DNA of 64,000 bases from Candidatus Fraserbacteria bacterium (GTDB taxonomy: Bacteria; Bipolaricaulota; Bipolaricaulia; RBG-16-55-9; JAJCYT01). The notes beneath the pieces were generated by a model that was given only the letters and a program-made list of their open reading frames with translations, did no database searches and was not told the origin of the DNA. Of this stretch, positions 36,530-45,881 are shown in pieces. A program made the position numbers and the translations under genes. Numbering within the stretch: position 1 is the stretch's first letter; each line of letters starts with the position of its first letter. The stretch spans positions 115,763 to 179,762 of the forward strand of contig JAJCYT010000021.1 in NCBI GenBank assembly GCA_029262795.1, in the 5' to 3' direction.

Positions 36530-37864
36530 CTAATTTCTGTCGATGAAAAGCAATTGGTTTCGAAACAGGATAAAGCTGTCATCCTCAAGGCTGGTGACGG
36601 CGATATCTAATGCACCATCTAAATCCAGATCAGCCAATGCCAGGCCGACAGGCTCCATGGGTACAGGCAAATTGACCGGCAATGCAAACTCACCCTGCCC
36701 CTCACCGAGGTAAATGGCAATGGCTTGCCCTTCCAGATTGGCCACGACCAAATCTAAAATGTTATCCCCATCCAGATCACCATGAACTATGTTAAATGGC
36801 CCGGCCAAAGCACGAAGCGTGTTGGCAACATACAGACGCCCCTGGCCATCGTTTTTCAAAATAGAAATGGAATTCTGAATCCAGTTGGCAACGGCCACAT
36901 CTATCCAACCATCCTGGTCGAAATCTGCCAGCGTGAGCGCTTTGGGTCCTAATCCTAAAATCATATGATGAACTGATAAAAACCCACCTGTGCCATCTCC
37001 GTACAATACGCTCAAGCTATCGCTGTCTCGATTGGCACTGAGTAAATCAGCCACCCCGTCTTGATCCAGATCGGCGACCCCCAATACACCAGGGCCAGCA
37101 AGGATGCCCTGTCGCACCGCAGGCACAAAATTTCCTGTGCCATCGCCCAACAGGGTTTGAACCTGATTCCCATTTAGACTCACGGCCAGATCGACAAATC
37201 CATCCAGATTAAAATCAGCAGCCACCACAGAATTGGGCAAGTCGCCCACAGCAACCGTAATGGCCTCAAAAAAACCTCCCAGACCATTTCCAAGCAACAA
37301 AGTCACATTCCCACTGCCGCCATTGGCAACAGCCACATCGATATGATTGTCTCCATTAAAATCTGATGTGGTTATGGACAATGGAAAAATGCCCACAGGA
37401 ATCTGGGTTCGCGTACCATCATTGCGATAAAGCGTGATCAGGTGGTCAAGTTCATTGGCAATCACCAATTCGGTCTGACCATCTTCATCCAAATCCGCAG
37501 TTGCAATGGCCACTGGATGATCGCTCACCACCAGAATGTCTGGCGTGTCGAACTGCAACACACGCAGGGTGCGAATCACTTCACGCGTCCCCTGAATCAT
37601 GCGGACGTTGTAAATGCCGGGTTGGGTGTAACGGTGACTGACGTTGATACCAGTCTCGCTCGAAGAACCATCACCAAAGTGCCATTCAGGCACCGTTGTT
37701 TCATTTTGACCAAAGGTTGGCACCCACTGAAAGTCAACTTTAAGAGGCGCGAAACCACGCATGGGCGACATACGCACTTCGTCCAGCTGTGATAAAAACG
37801 GCCCCATCCCCAGCAACAGCAAAGGAAAAGTCAACAAACTGTAACGAAGTAATTTTTTGATCAT
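36530..37864 (-). CDS. Secreted PKD plus FG-GAP/VCBS repeat protein
   Basis: A 444-residue protein with a signal peptide (LLTFPLLLLGMGPFLSQ), one PKD-like domain (WHFGDGSSSETGINVSHRY, residues about 40-105) and seven to eight FG-GAP repeats with calcium-binding cores (ADLDEDGQTELVIANE; SDFNGDNHIDVAVANG; GDLDGDNILDLVVANL). This gives a beta-propeller, likely cell-surface and possibly adhesive. It is downstream of another PKD protein but separated by a terminator. Confidence 0.82.
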   Translation of the reverse strand: MIKKLLRYSLLTFPLLLLGMGPFLSQLDEVRMSPMRGFAPLKVDFQWVPTFGQNETTVPEWHFGDGSSSETGINVSHRYTQPGIYNVRMIQGTREVIRTLRVLQFDTPDILVVSDHPVAIATADLDEDGQTELVIANELDHLITLYRNDGTRTQIPVGIFPLSITTSDFNGDNHIDVAVANGGSGNVTLLLGNGLGGFFEAITVAVGDLPNSVVAADFNLDGFVDLAVSLNGNQVQTLLGDGTGNFVPAVRQGILAGPGVLGVADLDQDGVADLLSANRDSDSLSVLYGDGTGGFLSVHHMILGLGPKALTLADFDQDGWIDVAVANWIQNSISILKNDGQGRLYVANTLRALAGPFNIVHGDLDGDNILDLVVANLEGQAIAIYLGEGQGEFALPVNLPVPMEPVGLALADLDLDGALDIAVTSLEDDSFILFRNQLLFIDRN

Positions 37865-37878
37865 GGTTTATAAAATAC

Positions 37879-37924
37879 AAAGAACAAGCGACCATCGCCA
37901 TAAGTGATGACCGCTTGTTCTTTT
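37879..37924 (-). terminator. Terminator between two secreted-protein genes
   Basis: A perfect 12-bp stem AAAGAACAAGCG/CGCTTGTTCTTT with a 21-nt loop, followed on the minus strand by a T-rich GTATTTTATAAAC stretch. It lies after the PKD protein (38005-39420) and before the FG-GAP gene. Confidence 0.7.
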
Positions 37925-38004
37925 AAATTCAGTTAGAAAAATATTCCAGCCAATAGAAAATCTGTCATTTAAAAGACAACCTCTCTATGGCCAAATGTAA
38001 AATC

Positions 38005-39420
38005 TTAGAAATGTGCTGCGTTGCCGCAGACCAGGAAGCTTGCGCCCGCAGCCACGGTGAAGGATTGCACCTCACCGTCCATCACTTCCAGCAACACGGC
38101 TTCATCACTGTTGGATGTGTTGGTGTAGGTGGCACAGCCTTCGGACACCACGCGGTCCCAAATTTCTGGATTTTCAAAGGACAGTGAGATAAAGCCCACC
38201 ACCATCGAATCGCCACTGACACCTTCGCTGCTGCCTGCTGGCAAAACAGTCAAAGTTTTAGATGCTGTGGTTGAAAGCCCCGCATCGTTGCTGACCAACA
38301 AGCTGACACGGAAAGTGCCTGGGGTATCATAGGTGTGCGTCGGGTTGTCTTCGGTGCTGGTCTGCCCATCGCCAAAGTCCCAGGAACGATCCACAATCGT
38401 GCCTGCATCGGTGGAGGTGTCAGTGAACGTCACTGTCTGCCCTACGCGTGGTTCATTGGGTGAAAAGTTAAAATCGGCTGCTGGCGGCTGACGCTGTACT
38501 TCAGTAGGTTCACCCTGGGAGGCGTTCACCACCACATTTTGCGTCAAGTTTTCCAGATTGATCATGGCGACGTAATACACACCTGGTTGGATAGGCGGCA
38601 CAGATCCACCATCAATTGAAAGACTGGCGGTGCCACTCTCAGAAGAGGCGCTGAAATCAGAAATCGGATTGCCAAACTGGGCCACCCCCTGATCATCAAA
38701 CGTCAATGGGTCCAACTGAACCGGTGTGCCTTGTCGCACATGGATCTGAAAATTGCCTTCAGCCTGAACGCTTAGGTTCAGCGTACGAAGCTCATTGACT
38801 TCCAGCCGATATTGCTGATTGCACAACAACTCAGCTACAGAACAGCTAAACTCGACTGGGTTATTAAAAGAAAGCGGTCGAGTCGTCACTGTGCCACCCG
38901 TTGCCAAAAATACCTGATTGGTTGTTTCAAAGTGAGCAAGCGCAAAGAAATAACGACCAGGCTGGATGCCTGGAAATTCATCCCCAGGTGAGAAATTTGG
39001 CAAGGTAAAGCTGGCAATGCCACCAAGCGACTGAATGGCCAGATCGCTGACTGCGCGTCCATCCTCAATGGCGATTTCATCATTAAAACGAACAAAAATA
39101 ACAAACTCATCGCCCGTCTGGGAGATGGCCGCAAAGTTGATGCCGGTGGCCCCATTAGGGATGTTAATCGCAAACTGCTGGCCGCACAAAACGCCACCGC
39201 CTGGTTGTGCCGCTGGGCAAGTGGAGGGCAACACCTGGCCTGGGGTCAGCAAAAAGGAGCTTGTCGCAACAGGTACTGGAAAGGAAGTTTCATCCAGTGG
39301 AAACCCCGAAGCGCTCAGGTTTGGCTCTTTTTCTGTAAATGTGGGCGATTGTGCCACGGTAGACAATGACATTGAAACCAAACCAAATAATAGCAATCCA
39401 GCAACCAACCAACTGCGCAT
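38005..39420 (-). CDS. Secreted PKD-domain protein
   Basis: A 471-residue exported protein: signal peptide (WLVAGLLLFGLVSMSLSTVA), two related beta-sandwich regions in the first 300 residues (paired IQPGRYFFALAHFE and IQPGVYYVAMINLE segments, like pre-peptidase C-terminal domains), then a PKD domain (SWDFGDGQTSTEDNPTHTYD, residues about 325-405) and a Cys-containing C-terminal module. Probably cell-surface. A cluster of such proteins surrounds it. Confidence 0.78.
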   Translation of the reverse strand: MRSWLVAGLLLFGLVSMSLSTVAQSPTFTEKEPNLSASGFPLDETSFPVPVATSSFLLTPGQVLPSTCPAAQPGGGVLCGQQFAINIPNGATGINFAAISQTGDEFVIFVRFNDEIAIEDGRAVSDLAIQSLGGIASFTLPNFSPGDEFPGIQPGRYFFALAHFETTNQVFLATGGTVTTRPLSFNNPVEFSCSVAELLCNQQYRLEVNELRTLNLSVQAEGNFQIHVRQGTPVQLDPLTFDDQGVAQFGNPISDFSASSESGTASLSIDGGSVPPIQPGVYYVAMINLENLTQNVVVNASQGEPTEVQRQPPAADFNFSPNEPRVGQTVTFTDTSTDAGTIVDRSWDFGDGQTSTEDNPTHTYDTPGTFRVSLLVSNDAGLSTTASKTLTVLPAGSSEGVSGDSMVVGFISLSFENPEIWDRVVSEGCATYTNTSNSDEAVLLEVMDGEVQSFTVAAGASFLVCGNAAHF

Positions 39421-39504
39421 GAGTGCGCCTCCTTTGGGTGTTTATCCAAATGTACGGCAAGCAAAGAATCTCCTGACAAATTGCTTATCAGATAAGCTTT
39501 CGTA

Positions 39505-40998
39505 TTATTTTAACTTAAATTTTTGCACTTTGCCCGACCCCGTACGTGGCAACATGTCCATAAACTCAATCTGGCGCGGATGTTTGTATGCCGCCAATTC
39601 GCTCAGGCAATGCTGACGAATCTCTTCGGCCAGTGGATCACCAGCTTCAAAGCCAGGTTTAAGCACAATGCAGGCTTTTACCGTTTCACCCTTGCGTTCA
39701 TCCGGCACCCCCACCACCGCGCAGTCGGCCACGGATGGGTGTTCAAACAACACATTTTCCACTTCTTTAGGGTAAACGTTGTAGCCGCCTGTCAGCACCA
39801 TATCTTTTTTACGATCGACAATGTAAAAGTATCCTTCATCATCGGTGTGAGCCAGGTCGCCTGTGTGGAACCAGCCATCTGCATTGATCGCAGCAGCGGT
39901 GGCTTCGGGATTGTTATGATACCCTTGCATCACCATCGGCCCACGAATGAGCAATTCGCCCACTTCGCCGGTGGACACTTCCTTGCCATGTTCATCGACC
40001 ACCATGGCTTCGCACCCTTCGATGGCGTGGCCAATGGTTCCAGGCTTGCGCGTGGGTGCAGCGAGGTTGGTATGTGTCACTGGCGATGTTTCGGTCAGCC
40101 CGTAGCCTTCCAGCACCACCACTTTGAACTTTTGTTCAAAGGCTTCCAGAACTGGAATCGGCATTTTTGCCCCGCCAGAACTACACACAATCAATGATGT
40201 TAAATCGTATTTATCACAATTGGGATTGTTCATCATGTCGATGAACAAGGTTGGCACACCCACCATGATGGTGATTTTGTGCTCCTGAATCAGCTGCATC
40301 GTTTCTTCCGCATCCCAGCGCAACATCGGGTAAATGGTGGCCCCTTGGGACAAAGGCATCAACATCATCACCGTCATGCCTGTGATATGAAACATGGGAA
40401 GCGGCACCAGGGTGCGATTGTCATCCGCTTGCAAAATCAACATTTTGATGATGGCCTGCACATTGGATGTCAGATTTTTATGCGTCAGCACCACGCCTTT
40501 GGGTTTGCCTGTTGTGCCAGAAGTGTATGGCTGTAAAGCGGCGTCACCGTCTTCACGCTCGACAAAGTGTGGGGTGGTAAGCATCTCACGAAATCTGGGA
40601 TAATCACTTCGCCCCCCCACGCTAATGATTTTGACATCGCCCACTTCTTCCACTGCTTTTTCCACTTCTTCTATGTTGTGAACAAAAGCGATGATCACCT
40701 TGGCACCGGAATCTTTAAGCTGATGCGCAATTTCTCTACGTCTCAGTTGAGGATTCATCGGGGTGGGCACAGCGCCCGCTTTGAACGCGCCCCAAACGGC
40801 AATCACAAACTGAGGCAGGTTGGGCAAATGAACGGCAACGCGATCTCCAGGCTGAATCCCCAGGTCACGCAGCCCACCCGCAAATCTTGAGGTGGCATCC
40901 TGCAACTCGGCATAGGTGATGGTTTGATCTTCAAACACCACCGCCGTTTTGCCAGCATATTCTTCTGCTGCCTTATCCAAAAGATGTGCAATATTCAT
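39505..40998 (-). CDS. fadD: Long-chain acyl-CoA synthetase (AMP-forming)
   Basis: A 497-residue ANL-superfamily ligase that activates a carboxylic acid to its CoA thioester via an acyl-AMP. Motifs: P-loop YTSGTTGKPKGVVLTH near residue 165, GYGLTETSPV, GWFHTGD, and DRKKDMVLTGGYNVYPKEVE with the catalytic lysine in PRTGSGKVQKF at the C-terminus. Chain-length preference is unknown. It follows the HAD-ECH fusion by 25 nt and is probably in its operon. Confidence 0.9.
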   Translation of the reverse strand: MNIAHLLDKAAEEYAGKTAVVFEDQTITYAELQDATSRFAGGLRDLGIQPGDRVAVHLPNLPQFVIAVWGAFKAGAVPTPMNPQLRRREIAHQLKDSGAKVIIAFVHNIEEVEKAVEEVGDVKIISVGGRSDYPRFREMLTTPHFVEREDGDAALQPYTSGTTGKPKGVVLTHKNLTSNVQAIIKMLILQADDNRTLVPLPMFHITGMTVMMLMPLSQGATIYPMLRWDAEETMQLIQEHKITIMVGVPTLFIDMMNNPNCDKYDLTSLIVCSSGGAKMPIPVLEAFEQKFKVVVLEGYGLTETSPVTHTNLAAPTRKPGTIGHAIEGCEAMVVDEHGKEVSTGEVGELLIRGPMVMQGYHNNPEATAAAINADGWFHTGDLAHTDDEGYFYIVDRKKDMVLTGGYNVYPKEVENVLFEHPSVADCAVVGVPDERKGETVKACIVLKPGFEAGDPLAEEIRQHCLSELAAYKHPRQIEFMDMLPRTGSGKVQKFKLK

Positions 40999-41023
40999 AA
41001 AACCTGCCTCCGATGCTTTGAGA

Positions 41024-42988
41024 TTATTTCCCCGTAAAGTTTGGTTTTTGTTTGGTCAAAAAGGCCGTTACGCCAGCGTTCATATCGTCGGTGGTGAACA
41101 ACAGGCCAAAGGCTTCGCGCTCCAACAGCAAGGCTGTGGAAGTTGGCGCCTGTGCGCCTTCATCCACCACACGCTTGGTCATGCGCACGGCCACTGGCGC
41201 TCTGGCAGCCAGGGTTTCGGCAAATTCTTTCACCTTGGCTGAGAACTCATTGTCTTCATAAAGTTGATTGGCCAAGCCAAGACGATGTGCTTCGTCTGCG
41301 CTGATGCGATCACCCATCATGCAAAGTTCTTTGGCTTTAGATGTCCCGATCAAACGCGCCAGGCGTTGCGTTCCACCGCCACCAGGAATCAGCCCCAAGT
41401 GAATTTCAGGCTGCCCCATTTCGCTTCGTTTGGAAATCAAACGAAAATCGCAGGAGAGTGAAAGTTCCATCCCGCCACCCAGACAATAGCCGTCAATGGC
41501 CGCAATGACAGGTTTGGGACATTCAGCAGGCGTGGTAAAAAATTCACCGAGTTCGGCAAATTCGTAAGGTTTGCCTGCCGAAAATTCTGTGATGTCTGCG
41601 CCAGCCGAAAATGCCTTGTCACCCGCGCCTTGAATCACAATGGCACGAACATCATCATTCTTTGCCAACTGGGCAAAGGCGTGTGGCAATTCGTTTCGCA
41701 TGTCTTCATTAATGGCGTTGAGACGATCAGGTCGGTTCAGCGTAATCCAAGCCACGTGTGTGTCGGTGTCAATATCAAGTTGAATCGCATGATAGCTGGC
41801 AGCGGCTGTTTGACCATAACTGTAAAACCCTTCGCCAGCGGCTTCGCCCGTTTTGCCCTGGGCCACCATGTCTTTGAACATCTGACAAGGTTTGTAGCGG
41901 TCGTCATTGAGTTCTTTGTGCTTGGCTTCCAGTGTGGTCAGGAGTTTGTCCAGCCCCAATTTATCGGCACGTCGCAAGATGCCTTCAGGGAAACCGGCCC
42001 CCAGACGCACGGCCAGATCAATTTCTTCGGCGGTGGTCACTTCGTTTTCCAGCAACCAGGCAGCTTCATTGACCATTAGTGAGTAGATCAAAGATGGATC
42101 GAAATTCTTTCCAGCTTCTTGTGGATAATCGGCGCCGCCGTTGTTGTAATCATAAAAGCCTTTGCCGGATTTACGGCCCACTTCGCCCGCTTTGACCTTT
42201 TCTTCTATCAAAGAAGGAATCGGCAAACCAGCTTCTTGTGTCAAATGATAGCCAATGTCGATGCCGGTGAGATCCTGCAATTCGAATGGTCCCATCGGAA
42301 AACCTTCGTAGAACTTCATGCGGCTGTCCACTTCTTCCACGGTGGCTTCACCACGAGAGGCAATCCAGCCCGCTTCAAACAAATATGGGCCAACGAGGAC
42401 ACGGTTGACAATAAAGCCACGCACATCTTTAACAACATTCACAGGCGTTTTGCCCATCTTTTCGGACAAATCGTAGATCAGCTTCATGGTGGCTTCGTCG
42501 GTGTCGCCACCTTTAATCACTTCAACCAAGGCCATTTTTACAGGAGGATTAAAAAAGTGCATGCCCACCACTTGAGACGGACGCTTGGTCACTTGGCCAA
42601 TATCAGTAATGGAAAGCGAACTGGTGTTGCTGGCCAAAATGGCGTGGTCGGGCGTGAACTGATCCAACTTTTCAAAAATCTCTTTTTTCAGCTTCATGAT
42701 CTCAGGTGCTGCTTCGATAACCACATCGGCATTTTTAACAGCTTCTTCAATATCAACCACAGGGGTGATGTTTTTCTCAGCTTGTTCCGCCACGTCTTTG
42801 GGGACAAGATTTTTCTCAGCGAGCTTTTGCAAACTCCACTTAATGTTTTCGTATCCCTTGTTGACGACTTCTTCAGAAATGTCCTGCATGGTGACGGTGT
42901 AACCTGCCAAACCTGCCAGTTCAGCAATACCATGGCCCATGCTGCCCGAGCCAATGACGGCAATGTGTTTAACATCCTCCAGCTTCAT
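41024..42988 (-). CDS. 3-hydroxyacyl-CoA dehydrogenase / enoyl-CoA hydratase fusion
   Basis: Start at ATG 42988 (654 aa) after GAGAGGTG. The NAD-dependent dehydrogenase is N-terminal: IAVIGSGSMGHGIA at 8-21, SNTSSLSITDI, HFFNPPVKMALVEVI and GFIVNRVL, then two 3HCDH C-domains to about 390. The crotonase is C-terminal: SAGADITEF, LGGGMELSLSCDF and GQPEIHLGLIPGGGGTQR, with both catalytic glutamates. This order is the reverse of FadB/MFE proteins and matches the archaeal type. It interconverts enoyl-, 3-hydroxyacyl- and 3-ketoacyl-CoA, possibly short-chain (crotonyl-CoA). Confidence 0.92.
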   Translation of the reverse strand: MKLEDVKHIAVIGSGSMGHGIAELAGLAGYTVTMQDISEEVVNKGYENIKWSLQKLAEKNLVPKDVAEQAEKNITPVVDIEEAVKNADVVIEAAPEIMKLKKEIFEKLDQFTPDHAILASNTSSLSITDIGQVTKRPSQVVGMHFFNPPVKMALVEVIKGGDTDEATMKLIYDLSEKMGKTPVNVVKDVRGFIVNRVLVGPYLFEAGWIASRGEATVEEVDSRMKFYEGFPMGPFELQDLTGIDIGYHLTQEAGLPIPSLIEEKVKAGEVGRKSGKGFYDYNNGGADYPQEAGKNFDPSLIYSLMVNEAAWLLENEVTTAEEIDLAVRLGAGFPEGILRRADKLGLDKLLTTLEAKHKELNDDRYKPCQMFKDMVAQGKTGEAAGEGFYSYGQTAAASYHAIQLDIDTDTHVAWITLNRPDRLNAINEDMRNELPHAFAQLAKNDDVRAIVIQGAGDKAFSAGADITEFSAGKPYEFAELGEFFTTPAECPKPVIAAIDGYCLGGGMELSLSCDFRLISKRSEMGQPEIHLGLIPGGGGTQRLARLIGTSKAKELCMMGDRISADEAHRLGLANQLYEDNEFSAKVKEFAETLAARAPVAVRMTKRVVDEGAQAPTSTALLLEREAFGLLFTTDDMNAGVTAFLTKQKPNFTGK

Positions 42989-43172
42989 AAAAAACACCTC
43001 TCCTGGATTTACATTTTTCTTTGTGTGCATCATAACCAAAGCCCCACCCCCTAACAAATACTCAAGATTTGATGCCCTCTCATTCCAGAAGGGATGCCAT
43101 CAATTCGCACAGCAATTTTGCCTCATTTATAAAATCGCTTTAAGATGATGTTTGTGGGGGAGGAAGTTTGTC

Positions 43173-43931
43173 ATGAATAAGCTGTTGAGTTCGTCTTTAT
43201 TTTTTTGCTTTGTTTTGTTGATCTGGCATATACCAGCCCTTGCCGTGGGCGAATTATTGGGACTGACGGTGAAAGTGTCTGTAGGCGAAACCAAAGAAAC
43301 ATATCAGGGGGTGGTCATCGAAGAAACGATAGACACCATCATCCTGTTACTCGACAGCACCGAACGAGAAATCACCGTTGAGCGTGACGCCATTCAATCC
43401 ATTCGCCTGATGGCGTCACAAAGTGTGGGCCGTTCCCCCGCCGCAGCCTCTGTTAGCATTGGGCCTCAGTTTGTTAATGCACGACGCAACGCCGTACAAC
43501 GAGTGTCTACCTGGCGATTTTTTCGTGACAGCCTGGAAATAACACAAGCGTTTCTAAAACTCTCTTACGTTCAAAGCCAGGCCAAACAGGATGCCATGGT
43601 CTTTGGGCTTTTGTATTCAGGGCTGAGTCTTACCGCTTTGGGCGTTGATTATCTATTCAAACCGCCCATTGAAGAACGATTATATTGGCGCTCCCAACTT
43701 CCCTTTTGGCATGGCATCAACGGTTTTGTGGGTGATATGTCCAACTTCGGTGGTGATTTGTCACTGGCAGTGGCAACCACACAAGAAGGGATGCCACTGA
43801 TTCCGCCAGAGTTTGGCAGCCAACTTGACTGGTTTGAGCGAGCTTACATGCTGTATTCTGTACGCGTCATTAATCTTGGCGTTCAACTGATTTACGATGC
43901 CTTCACCATGATCGCTCCGCCATCTAAATAA
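43173..43931 (+). CDS. Exported protein of unknown function
   Basis: ATG 43173 is chosen for GGGGGAGGA upstream and a signal peptide (LLSSSLFFCFVLLIWHIPAL). The 252-residue product has a small N-terminal beta domain (VKVSVGETKETYQGVVIEET and TEREITVERDAIQSIRL, Sm-like in style) and a helical C-terminal half. No family recognised. The last 8 nt overlap the convergent dockerin-like gene. Confidence 0.62.
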   Translation: MNKLLSSSLFFCFVLLIWHIPALAVGELLGLTVKVSVGETKETYQGVVIEETIDTIILLLDSTEREITVERDAIQSIRLMASQSVGRSPAAASVSIGPQFVNARRNAVQRVSTWRFFRDSLEITQAFLKLSYVQSQAKQDAMVFGLLYSGLSLTALGVDYLFKPPIEERLYWRSQLPFWHGINGFVGDMSNFGGDLSLAVATTQEGMPLIPPEFGSQLDWFERAYMLYSVRVINLGVQLIYDAFTMIAPPSK

Positions 43932-45345
43932 TCAAATCATTCAATCGCATTGCATCGGCAAAGGTAATTTGGCCATCATCGTTGAAATCGAAAAATTCAA
44001 CATTATTTAGCACATTGGCCGCGTCAATATTAAAAGACAGCAACAGGGCATCCGCTTCCGTCAATTCACCATCTCCATTGACATCTTCAAACAAGCCGTC
44101 ACCATCCAGATCGTTGGGCGCGCCAAAGCCGCCTTCTAAAGTTGTTGGTCCTTGGAAAAAATCCACCTCGCCCGGGGTGACCACGGGGGCCACCGCTTGG
44201 CTATCGTCGTTGCTGAACAATTCAAAATTGAGCTCAACCTGAACCAACCCAGGCATTGAACCTTGGAGTTGGAGTTGCGCCAGCACAATATCTTGTCCGC
44301 CTACCCCAATACGATTTTCCAGATCTGCGCCGCGAAAGCGGATGTCCGTGTCACGTTGCTCAATCACCTCAAAAAAATCTACTCCCAGCGCTACGCTGCG
44401 CACCCCAATAATTTGAGCCACGCCTGGCCCGGTAAGTGAAACACGCACGTCATAGCGCTCCAACCCTTGAGGGGCTGAGGTCAAGATAACATCAACCAAC
44501 GCAATGCCTTCGACATTGGCACGAATGCTTTGCACTCGAATTTGTGGCACATCCTGATCCACAGGCAGTTCAACCACCGGATTGGTATCTACAATCAAAC
44601 GGATCATGGCATTCACATCTTCAAACGTCAGTTGTCCATCCTGGTCAAAATCGAAGAACACCACATCTGCCTGCACACTGTCCTCGTTCAAGTGATTGAA
44701 CAACAGCGTCGCATCATCTTCATTGAACACACCATCACCATTGACATCTTCAAACAAGCCATCGCCATCTAAGTCTTGAGGCAGATTGCTCCTGCCTGGC
44801 AACGGTTTCGGCGCATTGGAAATAGGCTGAATACCACCGGAATCTGGTGAGGGTTGATTGCTACCCCCAATGTTAATTTGTGCATTTTGAATCTGAGGAT
44901 CAATTTTTACGCCGCGATCATCGACAAAGGCATTGGCTTCTAAAATAATTTCTGTTTGTCCCTCGGCAACCCCATTGATCTGAACCAAAGCCAACACGAT
45001 GTTTTCTGATCCAGGGCGAATGTCATTGTTGAGATCGAGCGCACGAAATTCAATCAAAGAATCTGACAATGACACCAATTGAAACAAGTCGCTGGCAATC
45101 GTAACGCTCTCGATGCTGGCAAATGTGGCAATGGATGGATCCGTCAAGCTAAGTGTGAACAAATATTGCTGCAAACCTTCCGGTGCACTGGCAAGAGTAA
45201 GACTGACTTGAAATGGTTCACCAGGGTTGGCTTGCACATTGTCCAAGGTTAATAAAGGGATGGCCTGCGAAAAACCAATAATATTGAAACCCCACAACAA
45301 AAATAAAGCTAAAATAAACCTAAAAGACAATCCAATAAATTTCAT
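43924..45345 (-). CDS. Secreted protein with two cohesin-like plus dockerin-like EF-hand units
   Basis: A 473-residue exported protein (signal peptide about residues 1-27) built as an internal duplication. A cohesin-like beta-sandwich (VQANPGEPFQVSLTLASAP) is followed by paired EF-hand loops (DLDGDGLFEDVNGDGVFNED; FDFDQDGQLTFEDV). The plan repeats from about residue 265, ending DGDGLFEDVNGDGELTEADA and FDFNDDGQITFADA. The DGDGxFEDVNGDG loop is typical of dockerin-like calcium modules. It may assemble with other surface proteins through cohesin-dockerin-like contacts. Confidence 0.8.
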   Translation of the reverse strand: MKFIGLSFRFILALFLLWGFNIIGFSQAIPLLTLDNVQANPGEPFQVSLTLASAPEGLQQYLFTLSLTDPSIATFASIESVTIASDLFQLVSLSDSLIEFRALDLNNDIRPGSENIVLALVQINGVAEGQTEIILEANAFVDDRGVKIDPQIQNAQINIGGSNQPSPDSGGIQPISNAPKPLPGRSNLPQDLDGDGLFEDVNGDGVFNEDDATLLFNHLNEDSVQADVVFFDFDQDGQLTFEDVNAMIRLIVDTNPVVELPVDQDVPQIRVQSIRANVEGIALVDVILTSAPQGLERYDVRVSLTGPGVAQIIGVRSVALGVDFFEVIEQRDTDIRFRGADLENRIGVGGQDIVLAQLQLQGSMPGLVQVELNFELFSNDDSQAVAPVVTPGEVDFFQGPTTLEGGFGAPNDLDGDGLFEDVNGDGELTEADALLLSFNIDAANVLNNVEFFDFNDDGQITFADAMRLNDLII

Positions 45346-45444
45346 AGTCCACCCCTGCTCACAATTGACCTAGATACACCACAATATACGAAATAGTTCG
45401 CCTGAACCAAAAGGGCAACAGCAGTCCTTAGGCTATCTGGAAAA

Positions 45445-45479
45445 GAAAAAGCGTCAAAGAGCTTACTCTTTGACGCTTT
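45445..45479 (-). terminator. Strong terminator after the ribbon-helix-helix gene
   Basis: A perfect 14-bp stem AAAGCGTCAAAGAG/CTCTTTGACGCTTT with a 4-nt loop; on the minus strand it is followed by TTCTTTT. It lies 30 nt after the stop at 45510 and could also serve the other strand. Confidence 0.85.
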
Positions 45480-45509
45480 CATAAATCTCGTCCACAACGA
45501 AGAAACCTG

Positions 45510-45680
45510 TTACTTGCGTTTCTTCTCCTCACGATTGACATAATCCAAAATGGCTTGAATCACCATATAGTTCAAGGTTCGGTCTTGCTTTAAAGCCAAA
45601 GCATGCAAACGCTTGAGCGGATTGTCTTTCTGATTTTTTTGTGGAACATAAATCGAGATACGAGTGAAGTTCTCCACCAT
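45510..45680 (-). CDS. Small ribbon-helix-helix-like protein
   Basis: I choose ATG 45680 (56 aa) because AAGGGG lies 9 nt upstream; ATG 45689 is too close to it. The product MVENFTRISIYVPQKNQK has the RHH beta-strand (TRISIYVP) followed by two helices (LKRLHALALKQDRTLNYMVIQ at the core) and a Lys/Arg tail. Such proteins are DNA-binding repressors or antitoxins. No toxin gene is adjacent, so a stand-alone regulator is more likely. Confidence 0.7.
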   Translation of the reverse strand: MVENFTRISIYVPQKNQKDNPLKRLHALALKQDRTLNYMVIQAILDYVNREEKKRK

Positions 45681-45881
45681 AGCTCTCATCCCCTTAAGAT
45701 GTTTGTCATACATCATAAGCGAAGAAATGTATGATTACAAGTTCTTTCTATGAAATATTGATACAAAAATTTAATTTTCACACCAATTTCAATTTAATTG
45801 GAAGCCACAAGCATCTTCCGTTAAGATAAGAAAGCCATTTGCAGTATGTAACTTGATGTCAAAACAAAGGTTGAGATACCC

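Noticed and set aside
42119..43054. Plus-strand open frame (311 codons) opposite the HAD-ECH gene
   Set aside because: It is a shadow of the conserved dehydrogenase domain and resembles no protein family.
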